Translations under genes and position numbers: made by a program
From: Rhodococcus sp. 4CII
Lineage (GTDB): Bacteria; Actinomycetota; Actinomycetes; Mycobacteriales; Mycobacteriaceae
DNA length: 64,000 nucleotides
Direction: 5' to 3'
Assembly (NCBI RefSeq): GCF_014256275.1
Contig: NZ_JACCFE010000002.1
Coordinates: forward strand, 4,568,001 to 4,632,000
Shown: in pieces, positions 44,640 to 54,404 of the stretch
Numbering within the stretch: position 1 is the first letter of the stretch
How the letters are laid out: each line of letters opens with the position of its first letter
Notes under the pieces: model-generated
The model's database searches: none
What the model saw: the letters and a program-made list of their open reading frames with translations, nothing else
Told to the model about the DNA's origin: nothing

Positions 44640-45830
44640 TGGGATTTCACGCTCAGAGAGCACACACATCCGACCCGAAGGAGGAATGCACATGTCTGAC
44701 GTCGTCAACACGAGTGTGGCCCCGCTCTGCCACAGCCAGAATCACCCTGGCAGCGTTCCTGTCCCGGCAGTCGCTGAATCCACACTGCTGGCACAAAAAG
44801 ACTCGTTCCGCGAGCCCGAGTCGTTGCTTGGCTCTCGCGAAACAACTCGAACACGTCATCGTCGTGTACGCGGGCTGTACCAACACCACACTCCGGCCGG
44901 TCCGCACAGCACGTTCGATCAGTTCCCGCTTCGCGGCACCGATCGCCGCATCCGCGGCCTTACGGGCCACGTTGGACCTTGTAAAAAATTTGGGTCAGAA
45001 GTCCTCGACGGCGATCAGGTGATGGCTGTCGACGACTCCCTTGGCCCAAACCCTCGAATCGTGCCGAGCTTGCCTGGCGGCCTTCTTCTGCAACTTGGCG
45101 GCTTTCCTGCGGGCGCGTTGGTACCCGTTGGACTGAGGACCACGCGTGCCGCTGTGGCGCCGCGCCATCGTCCGCTGGGCCCTGCCAAGCTCTGCGGAAC
45201 AACGCTTGCGATGTCCGAGATATGGCAAGTCGAACGCCGAGTTCGTGGTCGTGGCGGTAACGGATACACCCCAGTCGATTCCGATGCCACTATCCTCAAC
45301 AATGGCGGGGACGGGGGTGGTGTCGCGCCGCACTACGAACGAGGCGTACCAATGACCGAGCGAATTTCGGTGCACGCGGACGCTTGTAGGCTCGGAAGGC
45401 AGTTCCCGAGACCAGACAATCGGTACAACGATACCCTTGGCCAGGCACAGTCGACCGTCACGAAGTGTGAATCCTCGGGACGTGTACTCGAGTGTTGGGA
45501 GCGAGTTTCGGCGCGCCTTGAACGTCGGTCGCCCGCGACCCTTCACCGTGAACGAATGCTCCAGCGATTGCGCGTATGTCCGCAGCGTCTGCTGTTGAGG
45601 GACTTGCGCGCCCTCACACAACCATCCATTGCGGCTGCGGGCATCGGTAAGCAGCTTTCCGAGCCTGGCGAACGTTGGCCTGCGGCCGGATTTCTGTTGC
45701 TGCACCGCCTCGTTCCACAAGTACCGGCACCGGTGCCACTCGGACTCGAGCGCACGCTGTGCCTGCGCGCCGGGCCGGAGCCGGTAGCTGTATCGCACGA
45801 TTTCTTCCACAGCACAACAGTAATCAGGAG
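44640..45830 (-). mobile_element. TnpB-only insertion element (IS200/IS605, IS1341-like group)
   Basis: A segment of about 1.2 kb lies between the binding-protein and permease genes of an otherwise ordinary ABC operon. It contains tnpB and no tnpA (Y1 transposase). The exact ends could not be fixed by eye; they are expected close to 44640 and 45830. IS605-type elements make no target duplication, so none is looked for. Such elements often carry an omega RNA at the tnpB 3' end, which here would fall near 44640-44760. Confidence 0.75.
44653..45810 (-). pseudogene. tnpB: tnpB with an in-frame nonsense codon
   Basis: Conceptual translation gives a normal TnpB of about 385 residues: an N-terminal helix-turn-helix/wedge region, the RuvC-like motif GIDWGVSV, a second acidic motif VEDF and the zinc ribbon CSSC...CQQC plus the last acidic motif DCRDRNAA. 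A TGA at 44995-44997 directly after VEDF breaks the frame; the frame continues without shift to 44653. The change is probably CGA to TGA. The catalytic domain would be truncated, so the nuclease is predicted inactive unless the stop is read through. Confidence 0.88.
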
Positions 45831-45837
45831 CACCGAC

Positions 45838-45921
45838 ATGTACCTACGCCGCACACCCCGCATGTGCACGAGCGGCCTTCCTGCCTCGGAGGATTGGGTA
45901 TCCGCCCGTGAGTCCCGATGA
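45838..45921 (+). CDS. Possible 27-residue leader peptide
   Basis: ATG 45838 has an AGGAG sequence just upstream and its TGA overlaps the permease ATG at 45918 by the ATGA arrangement. It would therefore be translated ahead of, and coupled to, the permease. It may be a remnant left by the insertion element or a chance frame. No family is recognisable. Confidence 0.25.
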   Translation: MYLRRTPRMCTSGLPASEDWVSARESR

Positions 45922-46883
45922 CAACCATCGCCGAGAAACCCACCGCGGACGGCACTGCCGACCGGGTGCGGCAACTGCGGGAGGCCAAGGACGACAGCGT
46001 TTCCCGGGCCGAGGGATGGCGTCGACGGGGGCCGTTGCTGCCCGCGCTGATCTTCATGATCGTGGTGACCCAGATCCCGTTCCTGTTCACGCTGTACTAC
46101 TCGACGCAGTCCTGGAACCTGGTGCGGCCGGGTTCGCAGGCCTTCGTCGGCCTGCAGAACTACGTGGACGTGTTCAAGGACAGCCAGTTCCGTGAGGTCG
46201 CGGTCAACACGGTGATCCTGATCGTCGGAACCGTGCTGATCTCGGTGGTGCTGGGTCTGCTGCTCGCGCTGTTGCTCGACCGCGCCTTCCTGGGCCGCGG
46301 CATCGTCCGCACCCTCCTCATCACCCCGTTCCTCGTGACGCCCGTCGCCGGTGCGCTGCTGTGGAAGACGACGATGTTCGACCCGGTGTTCGGCATCGTC
46401 AACTTCGTGCTCTCCCCGTTCGGGGTGGGACAGGTCGACTGGGTCAGCAAGTTTCCGCTCCCCGCGGTCATGGTGAACCTGGTGTGGCAGTGGACGCCGT
46501 TCATGATGCTGCTGATCCTGGCCGGCCTGCAGTCGATGCCGCGCGACATCCTCGAGGCGGCGCGGGTGGACGGCGCCAAGCCGTTCGCGATGTTCCGGGA
46601 ACTGACGCTCCCGCATCTGCGCCGGTTCATCGAACTCGGTGCGGTGCTGGGCGCGATCTACCTGATCAACACGTTCGACGCCATCTACATGATGACCCAG
46701 GGTGGGCCCGGCACCGCCAGTGCGAACCTTCCCTTCTACATCTACCAGCGCGCATTCCTCGGTTTCGACATCGGGCAGGCCGCCGCGATGGGCGTCATCG
46801 TCGTGATCGCGACGATGATCGTCGCTACCCTGGCGTTGCGCCTGATCTTCAAGAGCTTTACCGGTAACGAGGAGGCAGCGTGA
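45918..46883 (+). CDS. ABC sugar/polyol transporter permease (first)
   Basis: A 321-residue inner-membrane subunit with six expected helices. The EAA loop EAARVDGAKPFAMFRELTLPHLRR in family terms contacts the ATPase. It pairs with the permease at 46883. It lies downstream of the inserted TnpB element; no strong ribosome-binding site is seen directly before ATG 45918, so its translation may depend on coupling. Confidence 0.92.
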   Translation: MTTIAEKPTADGTADRVRQLREAKDDSVSRAEGWRRRGPLLPALIFMIVVTQIPFLFTLYYSTQSWNLVRPGSQAFVGLQNYVDVFKDSQFREVAVNTVILIVGTVLISVVLGLLLALLLDRAFLGRGIVRTLLITPFLVTPVAGALLWKTTMFDPVFGIVNFVLSPFGVGQVDWVSKFPLPAVMVNLVWQWTPFMMLLILAGLQSMPRDILEAARVDGAKPFAMFRELTLPHLRRFIELGAVLGAIYLINTFDAIYMMTQGGPGTASANLPFYIYQRAFLGFDIGQAAAMGVIVVIATMIVATLALRLIFKSFTGNEEAA

Positions 46884-47761
46884 TGACTACCGACACTGCG
46901 GCGGCCCCGGTGGAGTCCACCCCCGCCGTCCCGGAGACGAAGCGGGCACGCAAGCACCGCAAGTTCAGCCCGTGGAGTGTGGTGGCCTGGATCGTGGCGC
47001 TCGGGTTCTTCTTCCCGGTGGCCTGGATGGTGCTCACCGCGTTCAAGCAGGAGGGCGACGCCTACACGAGTCCGCCGAAGCTGTTCTTCACCCCGACGCT
47101 CGACCAGTTCAAGGCCGTTCTCGACAGCGGAGTCGGCACGGCGCTGCTGAATTCGGCGTTCGCGACCGCCATGTCGACCATCCTCGTGTTGGTGCTCGGT
47201 GTGCCGGCGGCGTTCGCGCTGTCGCTGCGTCCGGTACGGAAGACGAAGGACGCCCTGTTCTTCTTCATCAGCACCAAGATGCTCCCGATCGTGGCCGCGA
47301 TCATCCCGCTGTACGTGATCGTCAACGACATCGGTCTGCTCGACAACATCTGGGCGCTGGTCATCCTGTACACGGCGATGAACGTCCCCATCGCGGTGTG
47401 GATGATGCGCTCGTTCTTCCTCGAGGTGCCGGGTGAACTGCTCGAGGCCGCGAGTATGGACGGCGCGAGCCTGTGGACGTCGGTGCGTGAGGTGATTCTC
47501 CCGCTCGTCTCACCCGGCATCGCGGCCACCGCGCTGATCTGCGTGATCTTCTCGTGGAACGAATTCTTCTTCGCGGTCAACCTCACCGCCGTGCAGGCGC
47601 AGACGGTTCCGGTGTTCCTCGTCGGCTTCATCACCGGTGAGGGTCTGTACTGGGCCCGGCTTTCCGCCGCCGCCACGCTGGCGGCGCTCCCGGTCATCCT
47701 GGCCGGTTGGGTCGCGCAGAACAAACTCGTCCGCGGCCTGTCCTTCGGCGCGATCAAATGA
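46883..47761 (+). CDS. ABC sugar/polyol transporter permease (second)
   Basis: A 292-residue permease of the MalG/SmoG type, with the EAA loop EAASMDGASLWTSVREVILPL. ATG 46883 overlaps the preceding stop (TGATG) and follows GAGGAGG at the right distance; GTG 46880 is an alternative. It forms the translocation pore with the first permease. Confidence 0.92.
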   Translation: MTTDTAAAPVESTPAVPETKRARKHRKFSPWSVVAWIVALGFFFPVAWMVLTAFKQEGDAYTSPPKLFFTPTLDQFKAVLDSGVGTALLNSAFATAMSTILVLVLGVPAAFALSLRPVRKTKDALFFFISTKMLPIVAAIIPLYVIVNDIGLLDNIWALVILYTAMNVPIAVWMMRSFFLEVPGELLEAASMDGASLWTSVREVILPLVSPGIAATALICVIFSWNEFFFAVNLTAVQAQTVPVFLVGFITGEGLYWARLSAAATLAALPVILAGWVAQNKLVRGLSFGAIK

Positions 47762-47812
47762 TCACCCCGGCAATCACTTCCCCCGACTTCGGCACCCATC
47801 AGAGGAGCAATC

Positions 47813-48898
<1,086 letters not shown>

Positions 48899-48968
48899 AG
48901 CATGGGCGCGGGCTGTTCCGAGGGCATGTCCGCGCCGATGCTGAATTTGCTCCCGGGGAGTGGCGCTT

Positions 48969-49400
48969 CTACGAGGACGACCCTGGCGCGGTAGTGCGCT
49001 TGATCCGGGTGAGTTCCAGGCGGGATATCCGCCACTCTCCGTTCACCCGGACATAGTCTTCGAGATAGTGACCGTACCCGGTCAGCATCGGAAATTTGCT
49101 GCCTGCTGGTGGTTCGACGAGATCGAACATCGCCCAGATCCCCGACGCGCGATCGGCATCGATGATCGTGATCTCTGGTGTGTGGCCCTGGTGCACGGTC
49201 ACCGCATTGTCGAGATGTGCTCGGACCGATGCGACGAACGAGTCGCGGTCCTTGGGGCCACTGGTCGACTCTGCGATTTCGACGACCAATGTGCTGCTGA
49301 ACAGTTCGGCGAAGTCGTCCCACTTGTGCTGATCCAGCAACCTGAAGTAGCGGGCTTTCAATTGTTTGATGTCCTCGATAGCGGTGAGACGCTCTAACAT
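48969..49400 (-). CDS. SnoaL/NTF2-like protein
   Basis: A protein of the SnoaL_4/NTF2 group, 143 residues from ATG 49400 (MLERLTAIEDIKQLKARYFRLLD, the usual family start). Longer in-frame starts at 49475 and GTG 49526 would add up to 42 residues of low-complexity Ser/Thr-rich sequence. Conserved core: LLDQHKWDDFAELF and RISRLELTR. Some members are dehydratases or isomerases. It is the outermost gene of the catabolic island and is divergent from the small zinc-finger-like frame. Confidence 0.8.
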   Translation of the reverse strand: MLERLTAIEDIKQLKARYFRLLDQHKWDDFAELFSSTLVVEIAESTSGPKDRDSFVASVRAHLDNAVTVHQGHTPEITIIDADRASGIWAMFDLVEPPAGSKFPMLTGYGHYLEDYVRVNGEWRISRLELTRIKRTTAPGSSS

Positions 49401-49505
49401 CGTCAATTCCTCGGTCACGAGTATGTCCTCTTCTCTGGATGCGGGCACCGATTGTTCATCAAAGTACTCTTGCATTCGAGTATCGGAAGATGAAACATCA
49501 GAGCT

Positions 49506-49751
49506 ATGTTCGGTTGTTGTCGCCACGGGAGAGTCGGGATGCGCCTCACGTTTTGTGTCGGAGTTCGTCGCCTCGTCGCGGATTTTCTGTTCACGGTACG
49601 TGCGAGGCGCGCTGTTCGCAGACTGTTCTGCGGCTACTGTGGTCGAGACTTGTTCTGTTCGAGACGAATCGGCAGTCTGTACTGTTCCGACCAGTGCGCC
49701 GAGCGTGACTGGGCTCGCCGAACCATGACCGTCTGCCTCGGAATGTACTGA
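49506..49751 (+). CDS. Possible small zinc-finger-like protein
   Basis: An 81-residue frame with a C-terminal motif CGYC...C....YCSDQC followed by AERDWARR, which resembles small actinobacterial treble-clef proteins ending in YCSxxCRxxxW. The first half has a biased Arg/Val composition and may not be coding. It overlaps the longest possible frame of the SnoaL gene on the other strand, so it may be a degraded or chance frame. Confidence 0.35.
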   Translation: MFGCCRHGRVGMRLTFCVGVRRLVADFLFTVRARRAVRRLFCGYCGRDLFCSRRIGSLYCSDQCAERDWARRTMTVCLGMY

Positions 49752-49822
49752 TCTCGAGCCGAAGTGGTCCGTGCATCATCGGCAATGCCTGCTGCACGGA
49801 CCGCCGGTTCTGCCACGGCCGG

Positions 49823-51553
49823 TCAGTGTCCGATCGTCACGGTCCCTGCCGCACCGTCTACCGTGATGATCGTTCCGTTGGTGATTCGCCAGGTGGCGTC
49901 AGTGCAGGACACGAGGCACGGAATCCCTAGTTCCCGACTGACGATAGCTGCGTGACTCATCGGCGCGCCGACATCCACGACGACTGCTGCCGACGAAACG
50001 AACAGCGGGGTCCACGACGGATCGGTGCCGGGGGCGACGAGGATCTCGCCCGGTTCCAGCTCATCGGCCTGGCTCGGATCATGGATGACGCGGGCCGGTC
50101 CGGTTGCTGTGCCTGCGCAGGCAGCGACGCCCTGCAGCACGGTGCCATCGGTGGCAACTGTCTGCCCCTGCGAATCGCGCCGTTCCCACGTACTGGTGGC
50201 GGCGGTTCCCCGATGACGATGAACGGGGGAACCAGCGCGGTCATCGCGTCCATCCGTGCTCGACGGTCTCGGATGGTCTGTGTGTAGGACCCCGGGTTCG
50301 CGACGAAGTCTTCGAATTCTTGCCGGGTGACGAGTGCGAAGTCTTCGGGGCGGTCGAGGTGCCCATCCTTCGCGAGGCGCAGTCCGAGTTCGCGGAAAGG
50401 CACCTTCACCTCGCCGATCATGCTCACCAGGGAGGTCTTGCTCCGTTCACGCGCGGGAAGGAAAATCTCGGCGGTATGCAACAGGGCCTGAAACTGCGGC
50501 CGTCGCCGCATCGTTGCGGGCGATCTTGCTCTGGACCGTGTCGATGGCTTTCCTGCGGTCTTCGGCCATGCGAGCGAGGTTCGCTCGTGGTGCTTTACTC
50601 TCGTCGGCGATTCGCATTCGGTCGATCGCCCCCAGGGCAATGTCCGGGTGCGTCTGCCACGTGGGGGTGTTCATCTCCCACTCGTTGACCCCACGCGACC
50701 CGAACTCGTAGAGGAACTCGTCGAACTGCTTGACGAAGGTTTCTACCTCGGGGTCGGAGGCGGCTGTCCAGCCCTTTGACGCCGCCGACGAAGAGGGCTC
50801 GCACTGAGTCGGACGCGCGCGCAACTCGACCTAGGTCCCACATTGCGATCGAGGGTGCAGCGGAGTCGACGTCACCGAATCCACTGATCAGGGGTGTCAG
50901 TAGCTCCGGTACGCCCAATTCGGCGGTCAGCGCCGCGAGCCCGCCCACCGGGATGGACGCGACGTAGATGAGGAAGAAGTGATCGCTCACCCACGGCAGG
51001 AACAGGGATTCCTGAATGCCCAGCGCGCGCTCGGCAAGCTGTTCGTTGGTCAATCGCCGAGGTCGGGTCGATCGCGGCGCAGGTCGGCGGCACGGGTGCG
51101 GTACTCCTCGAGTTCGGGAAGTCCGTCGGCTGTCATCGCCCACGTGATGACCTCGCCCATCCGTGCGGTCAGCTCCGTATTGACGTCCTCGGGACGCGGA
51201 TCGTACGGCGGGACGCCGGGCTGGCTGCCGAAGTAGGACTGGTCGACGAGGTCGGGGTTGCTGCCGGGCATGCGGACGCCCATGACCCGGGAAACCGACA
51301 CGTTGAGGTAGCCGTAGCCGCCGAAGATGCCGATCATCTCGTCGTGCTCGCTGTCGAACTCGTCCTTGTCGAACGCTCCGAAGCGAATAAGCCCGTTGCG
51401 CCATCCGTGTTCGGCGCCGCGCCACACCTCGCCGGTGGCGGCCAGCGGTGTGACCACGTCCGGGAATACCTCGGAGATGTTGGACCTCGTATAGATCGGG
51501 AACCGCTTGCTCGGAGGTGTATCGGCCAACCACTGCCCGTCGAGGGTGCTCAT
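49823..51553 (-). pseudogene. PEP-synthase-like swivelling-domain protein, broken by four apparent frameshifts
   Basis: The 1731 bases would encode about 576 residues. The N-terminal part (from ATG 51553, STLDGQWLADTPPSKRFPIYTRSN in family terms) and the C-terminal phosphohistidine domain (TDPSWTPLFVSSAAVVVDVGAPMSHAAIVSRELGIP in family terms, catalytic His codon at 49952-49954) are both well conserved. The frame shifts near 51050, 50750-50790, 50490-50530 and 50190-50205. The first is explained by one lost base before TGACCAAC. Similar proteins occur as partners of ATP-binding subunits in phenylphosphate synthase. The gene is dead unless these are sequencing errors. Confidence 0.8.
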
Positions 51554-51683
51554 GATGCTCCTGTTGCGTAAGGGAAGTGACGTCCACGCCGCGCTTCCGG
51601 GTATGGACCACGTCACAAAGATAATCTGCCAATAGACTATTGAGAACACAACCATGGGGCGGTGGACACCCCAGAGTGCATCC

Positions 51684-51704
51684 ATTACTCTAATGATAGA
51701 ACAT
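51684..51704. promoter_or_regulatory. Shared operator-like site, copy near 51.7 kb
   Basis: Contains TTACTCTAATGATAGAAC. The same 18-base pattern, with one change, occurs in reverse orientation at 63756-63776, and TTACTCTAAT recurs as a half-match at 61328. It lies between the swivelling-protein pseudogene and the histidine phosphatase gene. It is a candidate site for the MarR regulator at 63043. Confidence 0.6.
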
Positions 51705-51786
51705 CTATGGATGGATAATCGCTACTCTGAAGTTGCTGGGCAAGAGTGCGGTCACACGTCTACACAACGTTGAGAGGGAGAATGCG

Positions 51787-52395
51787 GTGGAGTTGGTACT
51801 CGTCCGCCACGCCGAACCGGATCGGAACGCGGAGGGGCCGGCGCGGGCGAACCCGGGTCTGAGCGATCGAGGGCGTGAGCAGGCCACCCGAGTCGCCGAC
51901 TATCTCGCCACAGAAGATGTCGCCGCGATCTATACGTCCCCGCTCATCCGTGCGGCCGAAACGGCGGCCGTCATCGGAAGGGCGGCGGGCCTGACGCCGG
52001 TTGTGAGGTCGGATCTCGCCGAGTTCGATCGCGACGCCACCGAGTATCTGCATTTCGAGGATCTTCGTGTCAACAACGACCCCCGCTACGAGGCGTTTCT
52101 CCGCGACGATCTCACCGCCTGGGGAACCGATGTCCCCAGCTTCAGGAAACGGGTCACCGCGGAGTTCGATCGGATCATCGAGGCCCACCCAGGCGAGCAG
52201 GTTCTCGTCGTGTCGCACGGCGGCGTCGCAAACGCCTTCGTCGGCGGGCTCATCGGAGCAAGCAGACTGACGATCCACGAACCGGGATACACCGGGTTCG
52301 CCCGCATTCGAGCCGGCCGTACTCGTCGCACCCTCGTCAGTTTGAACGAAACCCCGCACCTGCGGGGTCTCGACCTCGGTATACGTGCAGTTTGA
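51787..52395 (+). CDS. Histidine phosphatase family protein
   Basis: A 202-residue phosphoglycerate-mutase-like phosphatase. The catalytic LVLVRHAEP motif is at the N-terminus and the second histidine is in VVSHGGVANAF. GTG 51787 is chosen because GAGAGGGAG lies just upstream; a longer frame from 51733 lacks a ribosome-binding site. It starts a plus-strand operon with the FAD flavoprotein and a SnoaL-like protein. The phosphorylated substrate is unknown; phosphate removal could follow the kinase-like step encoded at 56564. Confidence 0.85.
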   Translation: MELVLVRHAEPDRNAEGPARANPGLSDRGREQATRVADYLATEDVAAIYTSPLIRAAETAAVIGRAAGLTPVVRSDLAEFDRDATEYLHFEDLRVNNDPRYEAFLRDDLTAWGTDVPSFRKRVTAEFDRIIEAHPGEQVLVVSHGGVANAFVGGLIGASRLTIHEPGYTGFARIRAGRTRRTLVSLNETPHLRGLDLGIRAV

Positions 52396-52412
52396 GCGCA
52401 AGGAGCATGACA

Positions 52413-53843
52413 GTGTCCGAATCGGATTTCGACGTCGTCGTCATCGGCGCCGGCGCGGCGGGTCTCGCCGCAGCGCTTTCAGCGGTCGAGCAGGGATGCA
52501 CACGGGTGTTGATCAGCGAGGCGACAGGGGTCGTCGGCGGCTCGTCACGGCTGGCTGGCGGCGTCGTCATGGGAAGTGGCAGTCAACTCCAACAGAAGGC
52601 GGGCATCGACGACGACCCGTCGGATCTGTTCAAGGAGTACATGTCACTCAACCACTGGGATGTGGCAGCAGGCCCGGTCAAGCGACTGACCGCGCGGAGC
52701 GGCGAGACGATCGACTGGTTGGCAGAGAGGGGTGTGACGTTCTTCGATCGCCTGATCTTCGGCGGCGACGAACGCAAACCGCGTTCGCACTGCGTCGACG
52801 GAGGAGGGCAATCGCTCGTCAATGCACTAGCAGCGGCATGCCGGGGCGCGGGAGTCGATATCGCGCTGGGGCACCGGGTCGACCAACTGCTCACGGACGG
52901 CGACACGGTGACCGGAGTGATCGCCGAAGGTGAGACGATCACCGCGGACGCCGTCGTCATCGCGACGGGCGGTTTCGGTGCCAACCCGGAATTGCTGCAG
53001 AAGTATTTTCCGTCGTCCTGGACGGCCGACTGGACGTGGTACATCGGTGCCGACGGGTCACGTGGTGATGCGATCGACTTCGCCGACCAACTCGGCGCCC
53101 AGCTCACCGGATTCGACCGGGGGCTCCGCACACTCGACCCCCACTTCGCCAAGCTCAACGAGGCATTTCTGCCCGGATGGACGGTCCTTCTGGATCCGTC
53201 GGGCCGCCGGTTCTGCGACGAGACCGCGCCGTACGGAATTCTCGATACGTTGGTTCGTGCGAGGGGCAACCGCGCGTTCGTCGTTTTCGACGACGCAGCC
53301 CTGCGCCCGCCGGCAGAGTCGGCGGACCGGTACCGGGATTGTTACAAGCAGGTGTGGCCGAACCACCCGCCGTTCCGTCCCAAGAACTACACGGCAGACC
53401 TTGTCGACGAGAACGTCGCAACAGGTAAGGCGAAGTCGGCTCGCGACCTGCCCGCCCTCGCGGAGGCAATCGGGGTGCCCGCCGAAACCCTCGAAGGCGA
53501 AGTGCAGCGGTACAACACCCTTGCCGCGCACGGGGAGGACACCGACTTCGGCAAGGCAGGAAAGTTCCTGCTGTCACTGAGTACGCCGCCCTTCTACGCC
53601 GTCGAGGTGCGTCCGGCTACCGTCAACGTGACGTCGTGCGGCCTCCGGATCGATGAGAAGGCTCGGGTACTGCGACACGATGGTGCCGTCATCGACGGGG
53701 TGTTTGCGGCCGGTGAATGCACGGGCGGAATTCTCGGCGAAACATATATGGGCAGTGGCAATTCGCTGGCGAATGCGTGCGGTTTCGGCCGAATCGCCGG
53801 CGAAGAGGCCGCGCACGCGGCCCGGTCGGTAGCCGCATCATGA
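52413..53843 (+). CDS. FAD-dependent oxidoreductase (KstD/fumarate reductase flavoprotein-like)
   Basis: A 476-residue flavoprotein. The N-terminal VVIGAGAAGLAAALSAVEQG binds FAD; the TGGFGANPELL segment and the C-terminal GVFAAGECTGGILGETYMGSGNSLANACGFGR, in family terms, are typical of the fumarate reductase/3-ketosteroid dehydrogenase group. AAGGAG at 52400-52405 favours GTG 52413; ATG 52407 is too close to it. It could introduce or remove a C-C double bond next to a carbonyl. The stop overlaps the next gene's ATG (ATGA). Confidence 0.88.
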   Translation: MSESDFDVVVIGAGAAGLAAALSAVEQGCTRVLISEATGVVGGSSRLAGGVVMGSGSQLQQKAGIDDDPSDLFKEYMSLNHWDVAAGPVKRLTARSGETIDWLAERGVTFFDRLIFGGDERKPRSHCVDGGGQSLVNALAAACRGAGVDIALGHRVDQLLTDGDTVTGVIAEGETITADAVVIATGGFGANPELLQKYFPSSWTADWTWYIGADGSRGDAIDFADQLGAQLTGFDRGLRTLDPHFAKLNEAFLPGWTVLLDPSGRRFCDETAPYGILDTLVRARGNRAFVVFDDAALRPPAESADRYRDCYKQVWPNHPPFRPKNYTADLVDENVATGKAKSARDLPALAEAIGVPAETLEGEVQRYNTLAAHGEDTDFGKAGKFLLSLSTPPFYAVEVRPATVNVTSCGLRIDEKARVLRHDGAVIDGVFAAGECTGGILGETYMGSGNSLANACGFGRIAGEEAAHAARSVAAS

Positions 53844-54232
53844 CACTGCCGATTGCGGTGCAGGCCTTCCTCGACGCAGTGCATCAACGAGATGCCACCG
53901 CTGCCGCCGAGTGCTTTACGCGGGACGGCGAATACTATTTCGCGGTTCCCCAGGAACCCGCGCGCGGTCGTGCGGCCATCGCGGATACCTTCATGAAGAT
54001 CCTCGGTGCCTCCGACAAGGTGCAGTGGGACATCGTGACTGCCACCGTCGATGGTCGCCGCGTGTGGCTCGAGCGAGTGGACCGGTTCTGGTTCTCGGGA
54101 CGTGAGGTGCCCATCGAGTGTGTCGGTGTCGTCGAGTTGGACGTCGACGGTTCCATCGCCGTGGTTCGCGACTACTGCGACATGTCGGTGTGGCGGGCAC
54201 GCCGCGAAGCGGCGGCTGAACTCGTCGGCTAG
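53840..54232 (+). CDS. SnoaL/NTF2-like protein
   Basis: A 130-residue protein of the NTF2-like/limonene-epoxide-hydrolase group, with the early AFLDAVHQRDATAAAECFTRDGEYYF pattern in family terms and the WLERVDRFWF and VVRDYCDMSVW segments. It overlaps the flavoprotein gene by four bases, so the two proteins probably act in sequence, for example hydration after desaturation. It is unrelated in detail to the SnoaL protein at 48969. Confidence 0.82.
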   Translation: MTLPIAVQAFLDAVHQRDATAAAECFTRDGEYYFAVPQEPARGRAAIADTFMKILGASDKVQWDIVTATVDGRRVWLERVDRFWFSGREVPIECVGVVELDVDGSIAVVRDYCDMSVWRARREAAAELVG

Positions 54233-54353
54233 AAGATAGCGGCGCCGGCGGGCGGAAGCCGTCGACGCCGCTCCTGAGAAGTCGTGGGGCGATCCTCCAC
54301 GATACCCACCCTCTGGGTGGGGCCCGGTTTCGACCATTGGCCGGGTGGCGCAA

Positions 54354-54393
54354 AGCTTCTCCCCTACGCGCGGAATGCCGTAGGGGAGAAGCT
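54354..54393. terminator. Bidirectional terminator hairpin
   Basis: AGCTTCTCCCCTACG (54354-54368) and its exact complement (54379-54393) form a 15-bp stem with a 10-base loop. It lies between the convergent SnoaL gene and acyl-CoA ligase gene. A smaller CCCACC/GGGTGG hairpin precedes it near 54305. Confidence 0.87.
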
Positions 54394-54404
54394 GCGCAAT
54401 ACCG

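Noticed and set aside
49823..51553. Two or more separate coupled genes, with a TTG start at about 51051
   Set aside because: TTGACC overlaps the stop, but the joined translation reads smoothly as one known protein, and three further shifts occur downstream; one broken gene is simpler.
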